Origin: Nevskia sp964451925
GTDB lineage: Bacteria; Pseudomonadota; Gammaproteobacteria; Nevskiales; Nevskiaceae
DNA: 64,000 bases
NCBI GenBank assembly: GCA_964451925.1
Contig: CAYVKA010000001.1
Location: 62,001 to 126,000, forward strand
Direction: 5' to 3'
Every line of letters starts with the position of its first letter. Within the stretch, counting starts at the first letter, position 1. The notes below the pieces were generated by a model. That model saw only the letters and a program-made list of their open reading frames with translations, searched no databases and was not told where the DNA came from. Below are positions 8,587-17,822 of this stretch, in pieces. A program made the translations under genes and the position numbers.

Positions 8587-8613
8587 GAAAAAGGGCCGTG
8601 TCGCCACGGCCCT
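8587..8613 (-). terminator. Intrinsic terminator of rpsA
   Basis: A perfect 9-bp GC-rich stem (8592-8600 with 8605-8613) has a 4-base loop. On the minus strand it is followed directly by a T-run (TTTTTCTTTG), about 26 bp after the rpsA stop. It also lies 80 bp beyond the convergent GGDEF gene and may act on both. Confidence 0.85.
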
Positions 8614-8638
8614 CTCTCAACTGCTTAACGCCCGAGGA

Positions 8639-10318
8639 TCAACGATCGTTGCCGCCGATCTGTTCCTTCAGCAGGTCGCCCAGGCTGGTCTTGCCGGTGG
8701 AAGCGTTGCGGCTGTACTCGGCCACGGCGTCTTCCTCTTCCTGGATTTCCTTGGCCTTGACGGACAGCGTGACGATGCGGTTCTTGCGGTCCACGCCGAT
8801 GAAGCGCGCTTCCAGCGTATCGCCTTCCTTCAGCACCTTGGTGGCGTCCTCGACGCGATCGCGCGACAGGTCGCCGGCCTTGATGTAGGCCTCGACACCG
8901 CCGGCCAGTTCCACCGTGGCGCCCTTGGCGTCCACCGTCTTCACCGTGCCCTTGACCATGACACCCTTCTGGTTGTCGGCCAGGAACATGGTGAGCGGAT
9001 CCTGCTGCATCTGCTTCACGCCCAGCGAGATGCGCTCACGCGAACCGTCGATGGCCAGCACCACGGCCTCGACTTCCTGGCCCTTGCTGTAACGGCGAAC
9101 AGCCTGCTCGCCCGGCTCGTTCCAGTCCAGGTCGGACAGGTGCACCAGACCATCGATGCCGCCGTCCAGGCCGATGAAGATGCCGAAGTCGGTGATCGAC
9201 TTGATGGCACCCTTGACGCGATCGCCCTTCTGGTAGTTCTGCGCGAAATCTTCCCACGGATTCGGCTGGCACTGCTTCATGCCCAGCGAAATGCGGCGGC
9301 GCTCTTCGTCGATGTCGAGGATCATGACCTCGACCTCGTCGCCCAGGTGCACGACCTTGCCGGGGTTGACGTTCTTGTTGGTCCAGTCCATCTCGGAGAC
9401 GTGCACCAGACCTTCGACGCCGGGCTCGATCTCGACGAACGCGCCGTAATCGGTGATGTTGGTGACCTTGCCGAACAGGCGGGTCTTCTCCGGGTAGCGG
9501 CGGGCGATGTCGACCCAGGGGTCGGCGCCCAGCTGCTTCAGGCCCAGCGACACGCGGCGACGCTCGCGGTCGTACTTCAGGACCTTCACCTCGATCTCGG
9601 TACCGACGGTGACCACTTCCGCCGGATCCTTGATGCGCTTCCAGGTCATGTCGGTGATGTGCAGCAGGCCGTCGATGCCGCCGAGATCGACGAACGCGCC
9701 GTATTCGACCAGGTTCTTGACCACGCCGCGCAGAATCGCGCCTTCCTGCAACTTCTCCAGCAGCATGTCGCGCTCGGCGCTGTACTCGGCCTCGAGCACT
9801 TCGCGACGGGAGACAACGACGTTGTTGCGCAGACGGTCGAGCTTGATGACCTTGAATTCGAGCGGCTTGCCTTCCAGATAGGCGGTGTCGCGCACCGGGC
9901 GCACATCGACCAGCGAGCCGGGCAGGAAGGCGCGGACGTTGCCGATATCGACGGTGAAGCCGCCCTTGACCTTGCCGGTAATGGTGCCGATGACCGTTTC
10001 CTTGCCCTCGAACGCCTTGGTGAGGCGGTCCCAGGTGCGGATACGCTCGGCCTTTTCCTTGCTGAAGCGGGTTTCGCCGAAACCATCCTCAACCGTTTCC
10101 AGAGCCACTTCGATGCGGTCGCCCACGGCCACCGTGGCCTGTGCACCGTCAATCTGGAACTCCTGGATAGGGATTACGCCTTCGGACTTGAGGCCGGCAT
10201 CGACAATGACGACATCGGGCTTCACTTCCAGCACGATCGCGTTGACGATGGTGCCCGGCTGCATCGACTGGCCGCCGGTCAGGCTTTGTTCAAACAGTTC
10301 CGCAAAACTCTCGGTCAT
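8639..10318 (-). CDS. rpsA: 30S ribosomal protein S1
   Basis: 559-residue S1 protein (E. coli 557), which captures mRNA on the 30S subunit. Six S1 RNA-binding repeats are visible. The start MTESFAELFEQSL is the family's 30S-docking helix. Repeat signatures include VEYGAFVDLGGIDGLLHITDM, GAFVEIEPGVEGLVHVSEMDW and DFGIFIGLDGGIDGLVHLSDLDW. It ends with its own intrinsic terminator. Upstream cmk lies 129 bp away, space enough for a dedicated promoter and autoregulatory leader. ihfB, normally next, is displaced by about 3.8 kb. Confidence 0.98.
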   Translation of the reverse strand: MTESFAELFEQSLTGGQSMQPGTIVNAIVLEVKPDVVIVDAGLKSEGVIPIQEFQIDGAQATVAVGDRIEVALETVEDGFGETRFSKEKAERIRTWDRLTKAFEGKETVIGTITGKVKGGFTVDIGNVRAFLPGSLVDVRPVRDTAYLEGKPLEFKVIKLDRLRNNVVVSRREVLEAEYSAERDMLLEKLQEGAILRGVVKNLVEYGAFVDLGGIDGLLHITDMTWKRIKDPAEVVTVGTEIEVKVLKYDRERRRVSLGLKQLGADPWVDIARRYPEKTRLFGKVTNITDYGAFVEIEPGVEGLVHVSEMDWTNKNVNPGKVVHLGDEVEVMILDIDEERRRISLGMKQCQPNPWEDFAQNYQKGDRVKGAIKSITDFGIFIGLDGGIDGLVHLSDLDWNEPGEQAVRRYSKGQEVEAVVLAIDGSRERISLGVKQMQQDPLTMFLADNQKGVMVKGTVKTVDAKGATVELAGGVEAYIKAGDLSRDRVEDATKVLKEGDTLEARFIGVDRKNRIVTLSVKAKEIQEEEDAVAEYSRNASTGKTSLGDLLKEQIGGNDR

Positions 10319-10447
10319 TCAGCACACTCTTGGTTGGTGACAACTTCCTCGGCTGCATCCTGCTGCCGGGGTCTGATTACGAATGAGCCGCTTCCTTGCG
10401 ACTCAAATCCTTGCTGCAATGTCCTGTCAGCCGGCAACGTCTGGTAA

Positions 10448-11134
10448 TCAACGGGAAATGCCACGATCACGCAGCAAACGCCCGATCTCCGCCAGAACCT
10501 GGTCCGGTTTCATCTGCGTCGAATCCACGACTATGGCGTCGGCGGCAGGGGCAAGTGGAGCGATGGCTCGCTTGCGGTCGCGTTCGTCGCGGGCGCGTAC
10601 TTCAGCACAGAGGTCTATTAGCGTAGCATTTACGCCGGCCTGGCTCAACTGGCGCCAGCGCCGCTCGGCACGCGCCTCGGCGCTGGCTTCGAGAAAGATT
10701 TTCAGCTGCGCATCGGGAAACACCACCGTACCCATGTCGCGCCCGTCCGCCACCAGTCCGGGCAGCTGCCGGAAATCGCGCTGCCGCTGCAGCAATGCCG
10801 CCCGCACCGGCCCGGCCGACGCAATCTTCGAAGCCATGCCGCCGGTGGCTTCGGCCCGCACGGCCGCGGTCCAGTCCTCGCCGTCGACCATGATCGCCTC
10901 GTCGGCCTCAGTGCTTCCGGTGAAACGGATATCAAGCGCCGGCGCCAGCGCCGCCACCGCCTCCGGCTGCTCGGCGGGCACAGCGGCGCGGTGCGCCGCC
11001 AGGGCCAGGATGCGGTACAGCGCGCCGCTGTCCAGGCGGTGCCAGCCCAGTTCGTGGGCCAGCCAGCGCGTCACCATGCCCTTGCCGACTCCGCTGGGGC
11101 CGTCGACGGCGATGACCTGCGGCAGCGGCGCCAC
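10448..11134 (-). CDS. cmk: Cytidylate kinase
   Basis: Phosphorylates CMP and dCMP. The 228-residue product carries the P-loop GPSGVGKG near its N-terminus, the DSGALYR CMP-site motif and VADGRDMGTVVFPDA with GRD. I chose the GTG at 11134, which gives MAPLPQVIAVDGPSG and is 5 bp after the aroA stop. The open frame continues upstream inside aroA but is not cmk sequence. It belongs to the aroA-cmk-rpsA segment of the supra-operon. Confidence 0.95.
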   Translation of the reverse strand: MAPLPQVIAVDGPSGVGKGMVTRWLAHELGWHRLDSGALYRILALAAHRAAVPAEQPEAVAALAPALDIRFTGSTEADEAIMVDGEDWTAAVRAEATGGMASKIASAGPVRAALLQRQRDFRQLPGLVADGRDMGTVVFPDAQLKIFLEASAEARAERRWRQLSQAGVNATLIDLCAEVRARDERDRKRAIAPLAPAADAIVVDSTQMKPDQVLAEIGRLLRDRGISR

Positions 11135-11139
11135 GCGGT

Positions 11140-12462
11140 CTAACCCTGCACCACGATGTTCAGGCCGCTGGCGGCGGCGAGGCTGGCAAAGCCGGGGAAC
11201 GAGGTGTTGACGTTGGCGCAGTCGAGAATGCGGATCGGCTGTTCGGCGCGCAGCGCGGCAATGGCGAACGACATGGCGATGCGGTGATCGCCCCTGGAAT
11301 CCACCGTGCCGCCAAGCAGGCGGCCGCCGCTGATGCGGGCGCCGTCCGGCAACGCCGTCGCCGCCACGCCCAGCGCCTTCAGGCCGTCGCACATGGCCTG
11401 GATGCGGTCGCTCTCCTTGACCCGCAGCTCGGCCGCGCCGCTGACCAGGGTTTCGCCGCGGGCACAGGCCGCGGCGATGAAGATGGCGGGAAATTCGTCG
11501 ATCGCCGCCGCGACCAGCTCATGCCCCACCGCGATGCCGCGCAGCGCGCGGCCGCGCACGCGCAGGTCGGCCACCGGCTCGCCGCCGAACTGGCGCGGAT
11601 TGAGCAGCTCGATGTCGGCGCCCATGCGGCGCAGGATTTCGATCACGCCGGTGCGGGTCGGGTTGACGCCGACGTCGGTGAGCAGCACTTCGGAGCCCGG
11701 CACGATGGCCGCGCCGAGCAGGAAGAACGTGGCGGAGGAAATGTCGGCCGGGACTTCGATGGCGCTGGCGCGCAACGTCTGCCCACCCTGCAGCGCCGCC
11801 CGACCCGCCTCGGCCTCGACCTGCGCGCCGAAGGACCGCAGCATGCGCTCGGTGTGGTCGCGCGAGGCCTCCGGCTCGAACACCTCGGTGCGCCCCTGGG
11901 CGTACAGGCCGGCCAGCAGGATTCCGGACTTGACCTGCGCGCTGGCCACGGGTGACTGGTAACTGATCGCCTTCAGCCCGCCCGGCGCCGGCAGGATGCG
12001 CAGCGGCGCGGTGTTGCGCGCGGTGGTTTCGATCTGCGCGCCCATCTGGCGCAGCGGCTCGACGATGCGCCGCATCGGTCGCCGCGACAGCGACTCGTCG
12101 CCGATCAGCGTGGCGGGAAAGGATTGCGCCGCCAGCAGCCCCGCCATCAGGCGCATCGAGGTGCCGGAATTGCCCAGGTCCAGCGCATGCGCCGGCTCGC
12201 GCAGGCCGTGCAGACCCACGCCGTGGATGCGCAGATGGGTGTCCGCCAGCTGGTCGATGCGCACACCCATGGCGCGAAACGCCTTCATGGTGCACAGGCA
12301 GTCCTCGCCGGTGAGGAAGCCGCGCACTTCCGACTGGCCCTCAGCCAGGGAGGCCAGCATCACCGAGCGGTGCGAGATCGACTTGTCGCCCGGCACGCGC
12401 ACGCTGCCATCGAGGGAGCCGCCAGGAAAGACATTGAAAGTGACGTCGGACATGGAGTTCAT
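11140..12462 (-). CDS. aroA: 3-phosphoshikimate 1-carboxyvinyltransferase (EPSP synthase)
   Basis: Shikimate pathway step joining shikimate-3-phosphate and PEP. 440 residues, with the S3P/PEP-binding motifs GDKSISHR, LGNSGTSMRL, RRPM, SAQVKSGILLAGL and RVKESDR. SAQVKS and the overall spacing look more like class II enzymes than E. coli-type class I. The glycine in the LGNSGTS loop is conserved, not the alanine known from the CP4 enzyme. The ATG at 12462 is taken; a second ATG at 12453 is possible, and neither has a strong ribosome-binding site. It is followed 5 bp later by cmk. The 253 bp upstream separate it from tyrA. Confidence 0.96.
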   Translation of the reverse strand: MNSMSDVTFNVFPGGSLDGSVRVPGDKSISHRSVMLASLAEGQSEVRGFLTGEDCLCTMKAFRAMGVRIDQLADTHLRIHGVGLHGLREPAHALDLGNSGTSMRLMAGLLAAQSFPATLIGDESLSRRPMRRIVEPLRQMGAQIETTARNTAPLRILPAPGGLKAISYQSPVASAQVKSGILLAGLYAQGRTEVFEPEASRDHTERMLRSFGAQVEAEAGRAALQGGQTLRASAIEVPADISSATFFLLGAAIVPGSEVLLTDVGVNPTRTGVIEILRRMGADIELLNPRQFGGEPVADLRVRGRALRGIAVGHELVAAAIDEFPAIFIAAACARGETLVSGAAELRVKESDRIQAMCDGLKALGVAATALPDGARISGGRLLGGTVDSRGDHRIAMSFAIAALRAEQPIRILDCANVNTSFPGFASLAAASGLNIVVQG

Positions 12463-12715
12463 TGTGAACCGGAAATCGGGATGCGGCGGTCGGGTTGTGG
12501 CTGTTTCGAGGCGCGGCAGCTTAGATCATTTTTGCGGCGCGCGGATATCACGCAGCGACCGCCATCCGCGTAGCGGCAAAAGCCCCTGTCTCGCCTGGCC
12601 AATCGCAGCCACCGGTTGTCAATTCCAGGCTTTCGCCGGATGACCGGCTTGCCCCCCGGACAAAGCGCAAGAAGCCGGGCCCGGCACCGAGCGGAGGCTC
12701 CCGGGTGAAACGGAA

Positions 12716-13600
12716 TCACTCGATTCTGGCCAGGTGCCTTTCCCGCGCGGCGCGGGCACGTTCGAACACCGCCAGCAGGGCGTCCCAGCGCTGCTGCTCG
12801 ATCAGCTCATGCAGCTCCTGCAGTTCGCCGATCTGCCGTCGCAGCAATTCGGCCACCGGCTGGGCGTTGGCGCGCAGGATGTCGTGCCACATGCGCGGGC
12901 TGCTGGAAGCGATCCGGGTGAAATCGCGGAAGCCGCCGCCGGCGTTGGGGAACAGGTCTGCTTCGGCGCCGTCCAGCCGCGCCAGCATATCGACGAAGCT
13001 GTAGGCCAGCAGGTGCGGCAGGTGCGAAGTGGCGGCGAAAATCTGGTCGTGGCGCTGCGGCTCCATGGTCACCACACGGGCGCCGGCCGACTGCCACAGC
13101 CAGGCCACCTGCTCCTGCGCCGCCGTGTCCTGGCGTGGATGCGGCGTCAGGATCACGCGATGGTTGCGGAACAACTCGGCTTGCGAGTGGGCCACGCCGC
13201 TCTTCTCGGTGCCGGCGATGGGATGCCCCGGCACGAAGCGCGGCGGCAGGTCGCCGAACACTTCGCGGGCCGCCGCCAGCACCGACTGCTTGGTGCTGCC
13301 GACGTCGGTGATGATCATCTCCGGCGTCAGCGCCGGCGCGCAGGCGCGCAGTGCGGCCCCGGTGGCCAGCACCGGCACCGACAACAGCACAACGTCGGCG
13401 CCCTTTACCGCGTGCCCGGCATCGGCGGCGCCGACGTCGATCACGCCCAGGCTCAGCGCCTGTCGCACCTGCTCCGGGTCGGTGTCGTAGCCGGCGATGG
13501 AGCCGACCGCGCCGGCGGCGCGCAACGCGCGCGCCAACGAGCCGCCGATCAGGCCGAGGCCGACCACGGCAAGGCGGCGGATCGGCGCGTGCGCGCTCAC
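12716..13600 (-). CDS. tyrA: Prephenate dehydrogenase
   Basis: NAD-dependent oxidative decarboxylation of prephenate (or arogenate) toward tyrosine. 294 residues, with the Rossmann motif VVGLGLIGGSLARAL at the N-terminus, DVGSTKQ, GHPIAGTEKSG and SHLPHLLAY, all typical of TyrA. There is no fused chorismate mutase or ACT domain. The start is GTG at 13600, overlapping the hisC stop by 4 bp (GTGA). Third in the pheA-hisC-tyrA string. Confidence 0.94.
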   Translation of the reverse strand: MSAHAPIRRLAVVGLGLIGGSLARALRAAGAVGSIAGYDTDPEQVRQALSLGVIDVGAADAGHAVKGADVVLLSVPVLATGAALRACAPALTPEMIITDVGSTKQSVLAAAREVFGDLPPRFVPGHPIAGTEKSGVAHSQAELFRNHRVILTPHPRQDTAAQEQVAWLWQSAGARVVTMEPQRHDQIFAATSHLPHLLAYSFVDMLARLDGAEADLFPNAGGGFRDFTRIASSSPRMWHDILRANAQPVAELLRRQIGELQELHELIEQQRWDALLAVFERARAARERHLARIE

Positions 13601-14736
13601 GCCTTCAGGGCCTTGGCGAGGGAAGCCAGGAAACGGTCGTTCTCGACCTCGGTACCGATGCTGACACGCAGGAAATTGGGCAGCAGGTACGAGCCCATCG
13701 GCCGCACGATCACGCCCTGCTCCAGCAACGCCTGGTGGATCGGCGCCGAGGGCCGGCCGAAGTCCACCGTGACGAAGTTGGCCTGCGTCGGCAGCACGTG
13801 CAAGCCCATGCTGCGCAGCGCCTCGGCGACGCGCCCGCGCTCCTGCGCATTGAGGCTGACGCAGCGGGCGACGTGGGCGCTGTCCTCCAGCGCCAGCTCG
13901 GCCGCCAGCAACGCCAGCGAGCCGTTGTTGAACGGCTGGCGCACGCGGTGCAGCAGATCGGTCAGCTTCGGATGCGCCACGCCGTAGCCGACGCGCAACG
14001 CGGCGATGCCGTGCACCTTGGAGAAGGTGCGCGTGATCATCAGGTTGGGATAGCGCTTCATCAGCGCGTCGCTGTCGATGCGCAGCGCCGGATCCTGGAA
14101 GTGATGATAGGCCTCGTCCAGCACCACCACGGTGTGCGCCGGCACCTTGGCCATGAAACGCTCGAAGGCGCCGGCCTCGACCCAGGTGCCGGTCGGGTTG
14201 TTGGGGCTGGCGATGAACACCACCGCCACATCCGGCCGCAGCAGGCGCGCCATGGCATCGACGTCGTCACCGTATGGCATGTCGCTGTCCGGCGGCAGCG
14301 CCGGCACCACGATCGCCTCGGCGCTCTGCGCCAGCGTCACCAGCGGGTACACGGCGAAGGCGTACTTGGAATACATCGCCGCCCGCCCCGGCCCGAGGAA
14401 TACGCGCGCCACCAGGTCGAGCAGCGTATTGGAGCCGTTGCACAGGGTGATCGAGTCGGGGCCGACGCCATGCAGCGCCGCCAGCTTCGCCTTCAGGCGG
14501 AAGCCGCCATCGTCCGGATACAGCGCCAGGTTGCCCTGCGCCGCCGCGGCCAGCGCTTCCTTGACCTTGGGGCTGGGGCCGAGGGGGTTTTCGTTGGAGG
14601 CGAGCTTGATCGCGTTGCTCACGCCGAGACGGCGCTGCAACTCTTCCACCGGCATGCCCGGCTCGTAGGGGTGCAGCTCCAGCACACCGGGGGCGACGAA
14701 TTCGAGAAACGGCAGCACTTCGTGAGCACCACTCAT
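13597..14736 (-). CDS. hisC: Histidinol-phosphate aminotransferase (aromatic-operon HisC2 type)
   Basis: PLP-dependent fold-type I aminotransferase of about 379 residues. Key features are NENPLGPSP, YPDDGGFRLK, SPNNPTGTW, LDEAYHHF and the PLP lysine in TFSKVHGIA, then LRVGYG. Its place between pheA and tyrA suggests it also transaminates phenylpyruvate or hydroxyphenylpyruvate, as proposed for HisC2 paralogues; this is inference. The ATG at 14736 overlaps the pheA stop (TGATG); an in-frame GTG sits one codon upstream. Confidence 0.93.
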   Translation of the reverse strand: MSGAHEVLPFLEFVAPGVLELHPYEPGMPVEELQRRLGVSNAIKLASNENPLGPSPKVKEALAAAAQGNLALYPDDGGFRLKAKLAALHGVGPDSITLCNGSNTLLDLVARVFLGPGRAAMYSKYAFAVYPLVTLAQSAEAIVVPALPPDSDMPYGDDVDAMARLLRPDVAVVFIASPNNPTGTWVEAGAFERFMAKVPAHTVVVLDEAYHHFQDPALRIDSDALMKRYPNLMITRTFSKVHGIAALRVGYGVAHPKLTDLLHRVRQPFNNGSLALLAAELALEDSAHVARCVSLNAQERGRVAEALRSMGLHVLPTQANFVTVDFGRPSAPIHQALLEQGVIVRPMGSYLLPNFLRVSIGTEVENDRFLASLAKALKA

Positions 14737-15833
14737 CACATCACCGCCCTGGGGTAGGAGCCGAGTATTTTGAAGAAGGCCGAGCGCTTGCGCACTTCCT
14801 CCAGCGCCTGCGCCACGTGCGCTTCGGCGCGGTGGCCCTCGAGGTCGAGGAAGAAGTTGTAGTCCCAGATGCCGCGGCGGCTGGGGCGCGACTCGATCTT
14901 GCTCAGGTTGATGCCGGCGGCGGCGAACGGCTCCAGCAGGCGGAACAGCGCGCCAGCCTCACCGCCGCTCGGCGCCGAGCAGACCAGCGAGGTGCGATCG
15001 GCTCCGGTCGGTTCCGGATTCTGCCGGCCGATGACCAGGAAGCGCGTGGTGTTGTTGGGATCGTCCTCGACGTTGGCGGCGAGCACGCGCAGGCCGTACA
15101 ACTCGGCGGCGGCGGCGCTGGCGATGGCCGCGCCCTGCCCGCTCTCCGCCACGCGCTTGGCGGCAGCGCCGTTGCTGGCCAGCGGTTCGCGCGCCGCCCC
15201 CGGCAGGCGCGTATCGAGCCAGCGGCGGCATTGGGCGAACGACTGCGGATGGGCGTAGACCACCTGCACGTCCTCGATCCGCTCCTGCCGGCTGAGCAGC
15301 TGGTGATGCACCGGCAGCCACACTTCGCCGCAGATTGACAGCGGCGTGTTGGCCAGCAGGTCAAGGGTGCTGCTGACCACACCCTCGGTGGAATTCTCGA
15401 TCGGCACCACGCCATAGGCGGCGATGCCGGACTCGACGTCGCGGAAAATCTCGTCGATGGCCGAGACCGCGCGCGCCGCCACCTGGTGGCCGAAATGCTT
15501 GTACACCGCGGCCTGCGTGTAGGTGCCCTCGGGACCGAGGTAAGCCACCGACAGCGGCGACTCCAGCGCCAGGCAGGCCGACATGACCTCGCGCATCAGG
15601 CGCGCCATCACCTCGTCCGGCAACGGCCCCTGATTGCGCGCCATGGCACGCTTTAGCACTTCGGCCTCGCGCGCCGGGCGGTAGTGGTCGCCGGCGGCGC
15701 CGCCGCTGCGCAGCTTGATCTCGCGCACTTCCTCCGCCACGCGCGCGCGCTGCGAGATCAGCTTCTGCAGCTCGGCGTCGATGGCGTCGATCTGCTCGCG
15801 GGCCTTGGACAGTTCCTCGTTGCCTGTGCTCAT
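14736..15833 (-). CDS. pheA: Bifunctional chorismate mutase / prephenate dehydratase (P-protein)
   Basis: Converts chorismate to prephenate and then phenylpyruvate. 365 residues: an AroQ-type chorismate mutase helix domain (residues ~1-95), then the prephenate dehydratase domain starting SVAYLGPEGTYTQAA, with IENSTEGVV, and an ACT regulatory domain with GALFRLLEPFAAAGINLSKIESRP, the phenylalanine-binding ESRP motif. Feedback inhibition by phenylalanine is therefore expected. The ATG at 15833 gives the proper mutase start; upstream in-frame codons overlap serA and are not family sequence. It follows serA by 10 bp. Confidence 0.96.
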   Translation of the reverse strand: MSTGNEELSKAREQIDAIDAELQKLISQRARVAEEVREIKLRSGGAAGDHYRPAREAEVLKRAMARNQGPLPDEVMARLMREVMSACLALESPLSVAYLGPEGTYTQAAVYKHFGHQVAARAVSAIDEIFRDVESGIAAYGVVPIENSTEGVVSSTLDLLANTPLSICGEVWLPVHHQLLSRQERIEDVQVVYAHPQSFAQCRRWLDTRLPGAAREPLASNGAAAKRVAESGQGAAIASAAAAELYGLRVLAANVEDDPNNTTRFLVIGRQNPEPTGADRTSLVCSAPSGGEAGALFRLLEPFAAAGINLSKIESRPSRRGIWDYNFFLDLEGHRAEAHVAQALEEVRKRSAFFKILGSYPRAVM

Positions 15834-15843
15834 TTCCGTTCGC

Positions 15844-17016
15844 CTATGAAACGATGACGCGTGTCGCCAGCACGCCCTTGATCCGGCTGATTTCCGCCAC
15901 CAGCGCCGCCGGCACGGCTTGATCGACATCGACCAGGGTATACGCCAGGTCGCCGCGCGACTTGTTGAGCAGATCGGCGATATTGATCTGGTGCTGCGCC
16001 AGCGCGGTGGTGATCTGGCCGACCATGTTCGGCACGTTGGCGTTGACCACCGCCAGGCGCTGCTTGCCCGGCGGCAGCGGCATCACCGCCTCGGGAAAGT
16101 TGACCGAATTGCGCACGTTGCCGGTTTCCAGGAACTCGCGCAGCTGTTCGGCCACCATGATGGCGCAGTTGTCCTCGGCTTCGCCGGTGGAGGCGCCCAG
16201 GTGCGGCGTAGTGATGACCTTGGGCTGGCCCTGCAGCTTGCGGCTGGGGAAATCGCAGGCATAGGCGTGCAGCGCGCCCTCAGCCAGCGCCGCCAGCACC
16301 GCGTCCTCGTCGACGATCTCGGCGCGGGCGAAGTTCAGCACCACACCCGGCTTCTTCATCAGGCGGATGCGCTCGGCGTTGATCAGCCCGCGCGTGGCCT
16401 CGAGCAACGGCACGTGCACCGAGATGAACTGCGACTTCGACACCAGATCGTCCACCGACAACGCCTGGCGCACGCCGGAGTTGAGCTGCCAGGCGTTGTG
16501 CACGGTCATCGCCGGGTCGAATCCGTAGACCTGCATGCCCAGCTCCAGCGCCGCATTGGCCACTTTGACGCCGATGGCGCCGAGGCCGATCACGCCCAGC
16601 GTACGGCCGGGCAGCTCGAAGCCGACATAGTTCTTCTTGCCGTCCTCGACCAGCTTGTGCAGCGCTTCGTCGTCGCCGGACAGGCCGCGCACGAACTCCA
16701 GCGCCGGGGCGATGTTGCGCGCCGCCAGCAGCATCGACGCCAGCACCAGTTCCTTCACCGCGTTGGCATTGGCGCCGGGAGCGTTGAACACCGGCACACC
16801 GCGCGCCGACAGGGCCGCCACCGGGATGTTGTTGGTACCGGCGCCGGCGCGCGCGACGGCCTTGACCGAGGCCGGAATCTCGGCCTTGTGCAGGTCGGCC
16901 GAGCGCAGCAGCAGCGCGTCCGGGCTCTGGATATCCGAGGCCACCTCGTAACGGTCGCGCGGCAACCGCTCCAGGCCGTATACGGAGATGTTGTTGAGCG
17001 TTTTGACCTTGAACAT
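15844..17016 (-). CDS. serA: D-3-phosphoglycerate dehydrogenase with ACT domain
   Basis: First step of serine synthesis, oxidising 3-phosphoglycerate. The 390-residue protein is the short form. The NAD-binding motif LGVIGLGAIGVKVA, the substrate/cofactor motif NFARAEIVDEDAVLAAL and the catalytic-histidine segment TPHLGASTGEAE are present. A C-terminal ACT domain (MVGQITTALAQHQINIADL) implies serine feedback. It sits with serC upstream and pheA downstream, joining serine and aromatic synthesis in one transcription unit. Confidence 0.95.
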   Translation of the reverse strand: MFKVKTLNNISVYGLERLPRDRYEVASDIQSPDALLLRSADLHKAEIPASVKAVARAGAGTNNIPVAALSARGVPVFNAPGANANAVKELVLASMLLAARNIAPALEFVRGLSGDDEALHKLVEDGKKNYVGFELPGRTLGVIGLGAIGVKVANAALELGMQVYGFDPAMTVHNAWQLNSGVRQALSVDDLVSKSQFISVHVPLLEATRGLINAERIRLMKKPGVVLNFARAEIVDEDAVLAALAEGALHAYACDFPSRKLQGQPKVITTPHLGASTGEAEDNCAIMVAEQLREFLETGNVRNSVNFPEAVMPLPPGKQRLAVVNANVPNMVGQITTALAQHQINIADLLNKSRGDLAYTLVDVDQAVPAALVAEISRIKGVLATRVIVS

Positions 17017-17096
17017 CGCGGTTTTCCTGGGGCTGGAGGGATTTCAGATCGCGCAGGGGGCGCTATTGTGCCGGTGCGGGCGCCCGGAGCGAAATC

Positions 17097-17684
17097 TCAT
17101 GGCGCCGGCGCGGGCCCGCCACCCGGTCCGGCCGTGGCTGCCGCCGGCAACGCGGCCAGTTGCGGCAGCAGCTCCTCCACGCGGGCAACGACCAGCAAGT
17201 GGTCCAGCTGCTCCTGCCGCAAGAAGCCCTGCGCCACCGTGCTGCGCAGGAACGCCAGCAAGCCGTCGTAGTAGCCGTTCAGATTGAGCAGCACGCAGGG
17301 CTTGCGCTGGATGCCGAGCAAGGACCAGGTGAACATCTCCACGATTTCGTCCAGCGTGCCGATGCCGCCCGGCAACGCGACGAAAGCCTCGGCCAGCTCG
17401 GCCATGCGCGCCTTGCGCTGATGCATGCTGCGCACCACTTCGAGCGTGGTGAGCCCGCGATGCGCCACTTCCCGGCTGACCAGCGCGTCCGGGATCACGC
17501 CGATGACCCGGCCGCCGGCCGCCAGCGCGGCGTCCGCCACCGCGCCCATCAGGCCGGCATGGCTGCCGCCGTAAACCACGGTGCGGCCGGATTCGGCCAG
17601 GGTGCGGCCCAGGGACGCCGCCGCCAGCCGGAAGGCCGGGTTCGTGCCTGGGCTGGAGCCGCAGTAGACCGCGATGGAGCGCAT
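17097..17684 (-). CDS. LOG-family (TIGR00730) nucleotide 5'-monophosphate phosphoribohydrolase
   Basis: 195 residues with the family hallmark PGGIGTLDEIVEMFTW and the N-terminal IAVYCGSSPG and YGGSHAGLMG. Members cleave nucleoside monophosphates, including cytokinin riboside phosphates, to base and ribose-5-phosphate; many carry an old lysine-decarboxylase label that is wrong. The C-terminus is Pro/Ala/Gly rich. It sits between serC and serA on the same strand, an unusual place, with about 80 bp before serA. Confidence 0.9.
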   Translation of the reverse strand: MRSIAVYCGSSPGTNPAFRLAAASLGRTLAESGRTVVYGGSHAGLMGAVADAALAAGGRVIGVIPDALVSREVAHRGLTTLEVVRSMHQRKARMAELAEAFVALPGGIGTLDEIVEMFTWSLLGIQRKPCVLLNLNGYYDGLLAFLRSTVAQGFLRQEQLDHLLVVARVEELLPQLAALPAAATAGPGGGPAPAP

Positions 17685-17789
17685 GGAGAAACGAGCCTCT
17701 GGACAAACCTTGCTATTGCCGTCCCTGGCCAGACCGCAGCTTCCTAGGGAAGCCCCGGCCGATCATCGATGGCCGGTCGTTCGGTGCCT

Positions 17790-17816
17790 GCGCGAATGAC
17801 ACCGGGTCATTCGCGC
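17790..17816. terminator. Hairpin downstream of serC
   Basis: An 11-bp perfect stem (17790-17800 with 17806-17816) with a 5-base loop lies 7 bp after the serC stop. A second short stem (17755-17760 with 17771-17776) follows. There is no U-run on either strand, so it may be a weak terminator, pause or RNA-processing site. Confidence 0.45.
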
Positions 17817-17822
17817 CGCACC

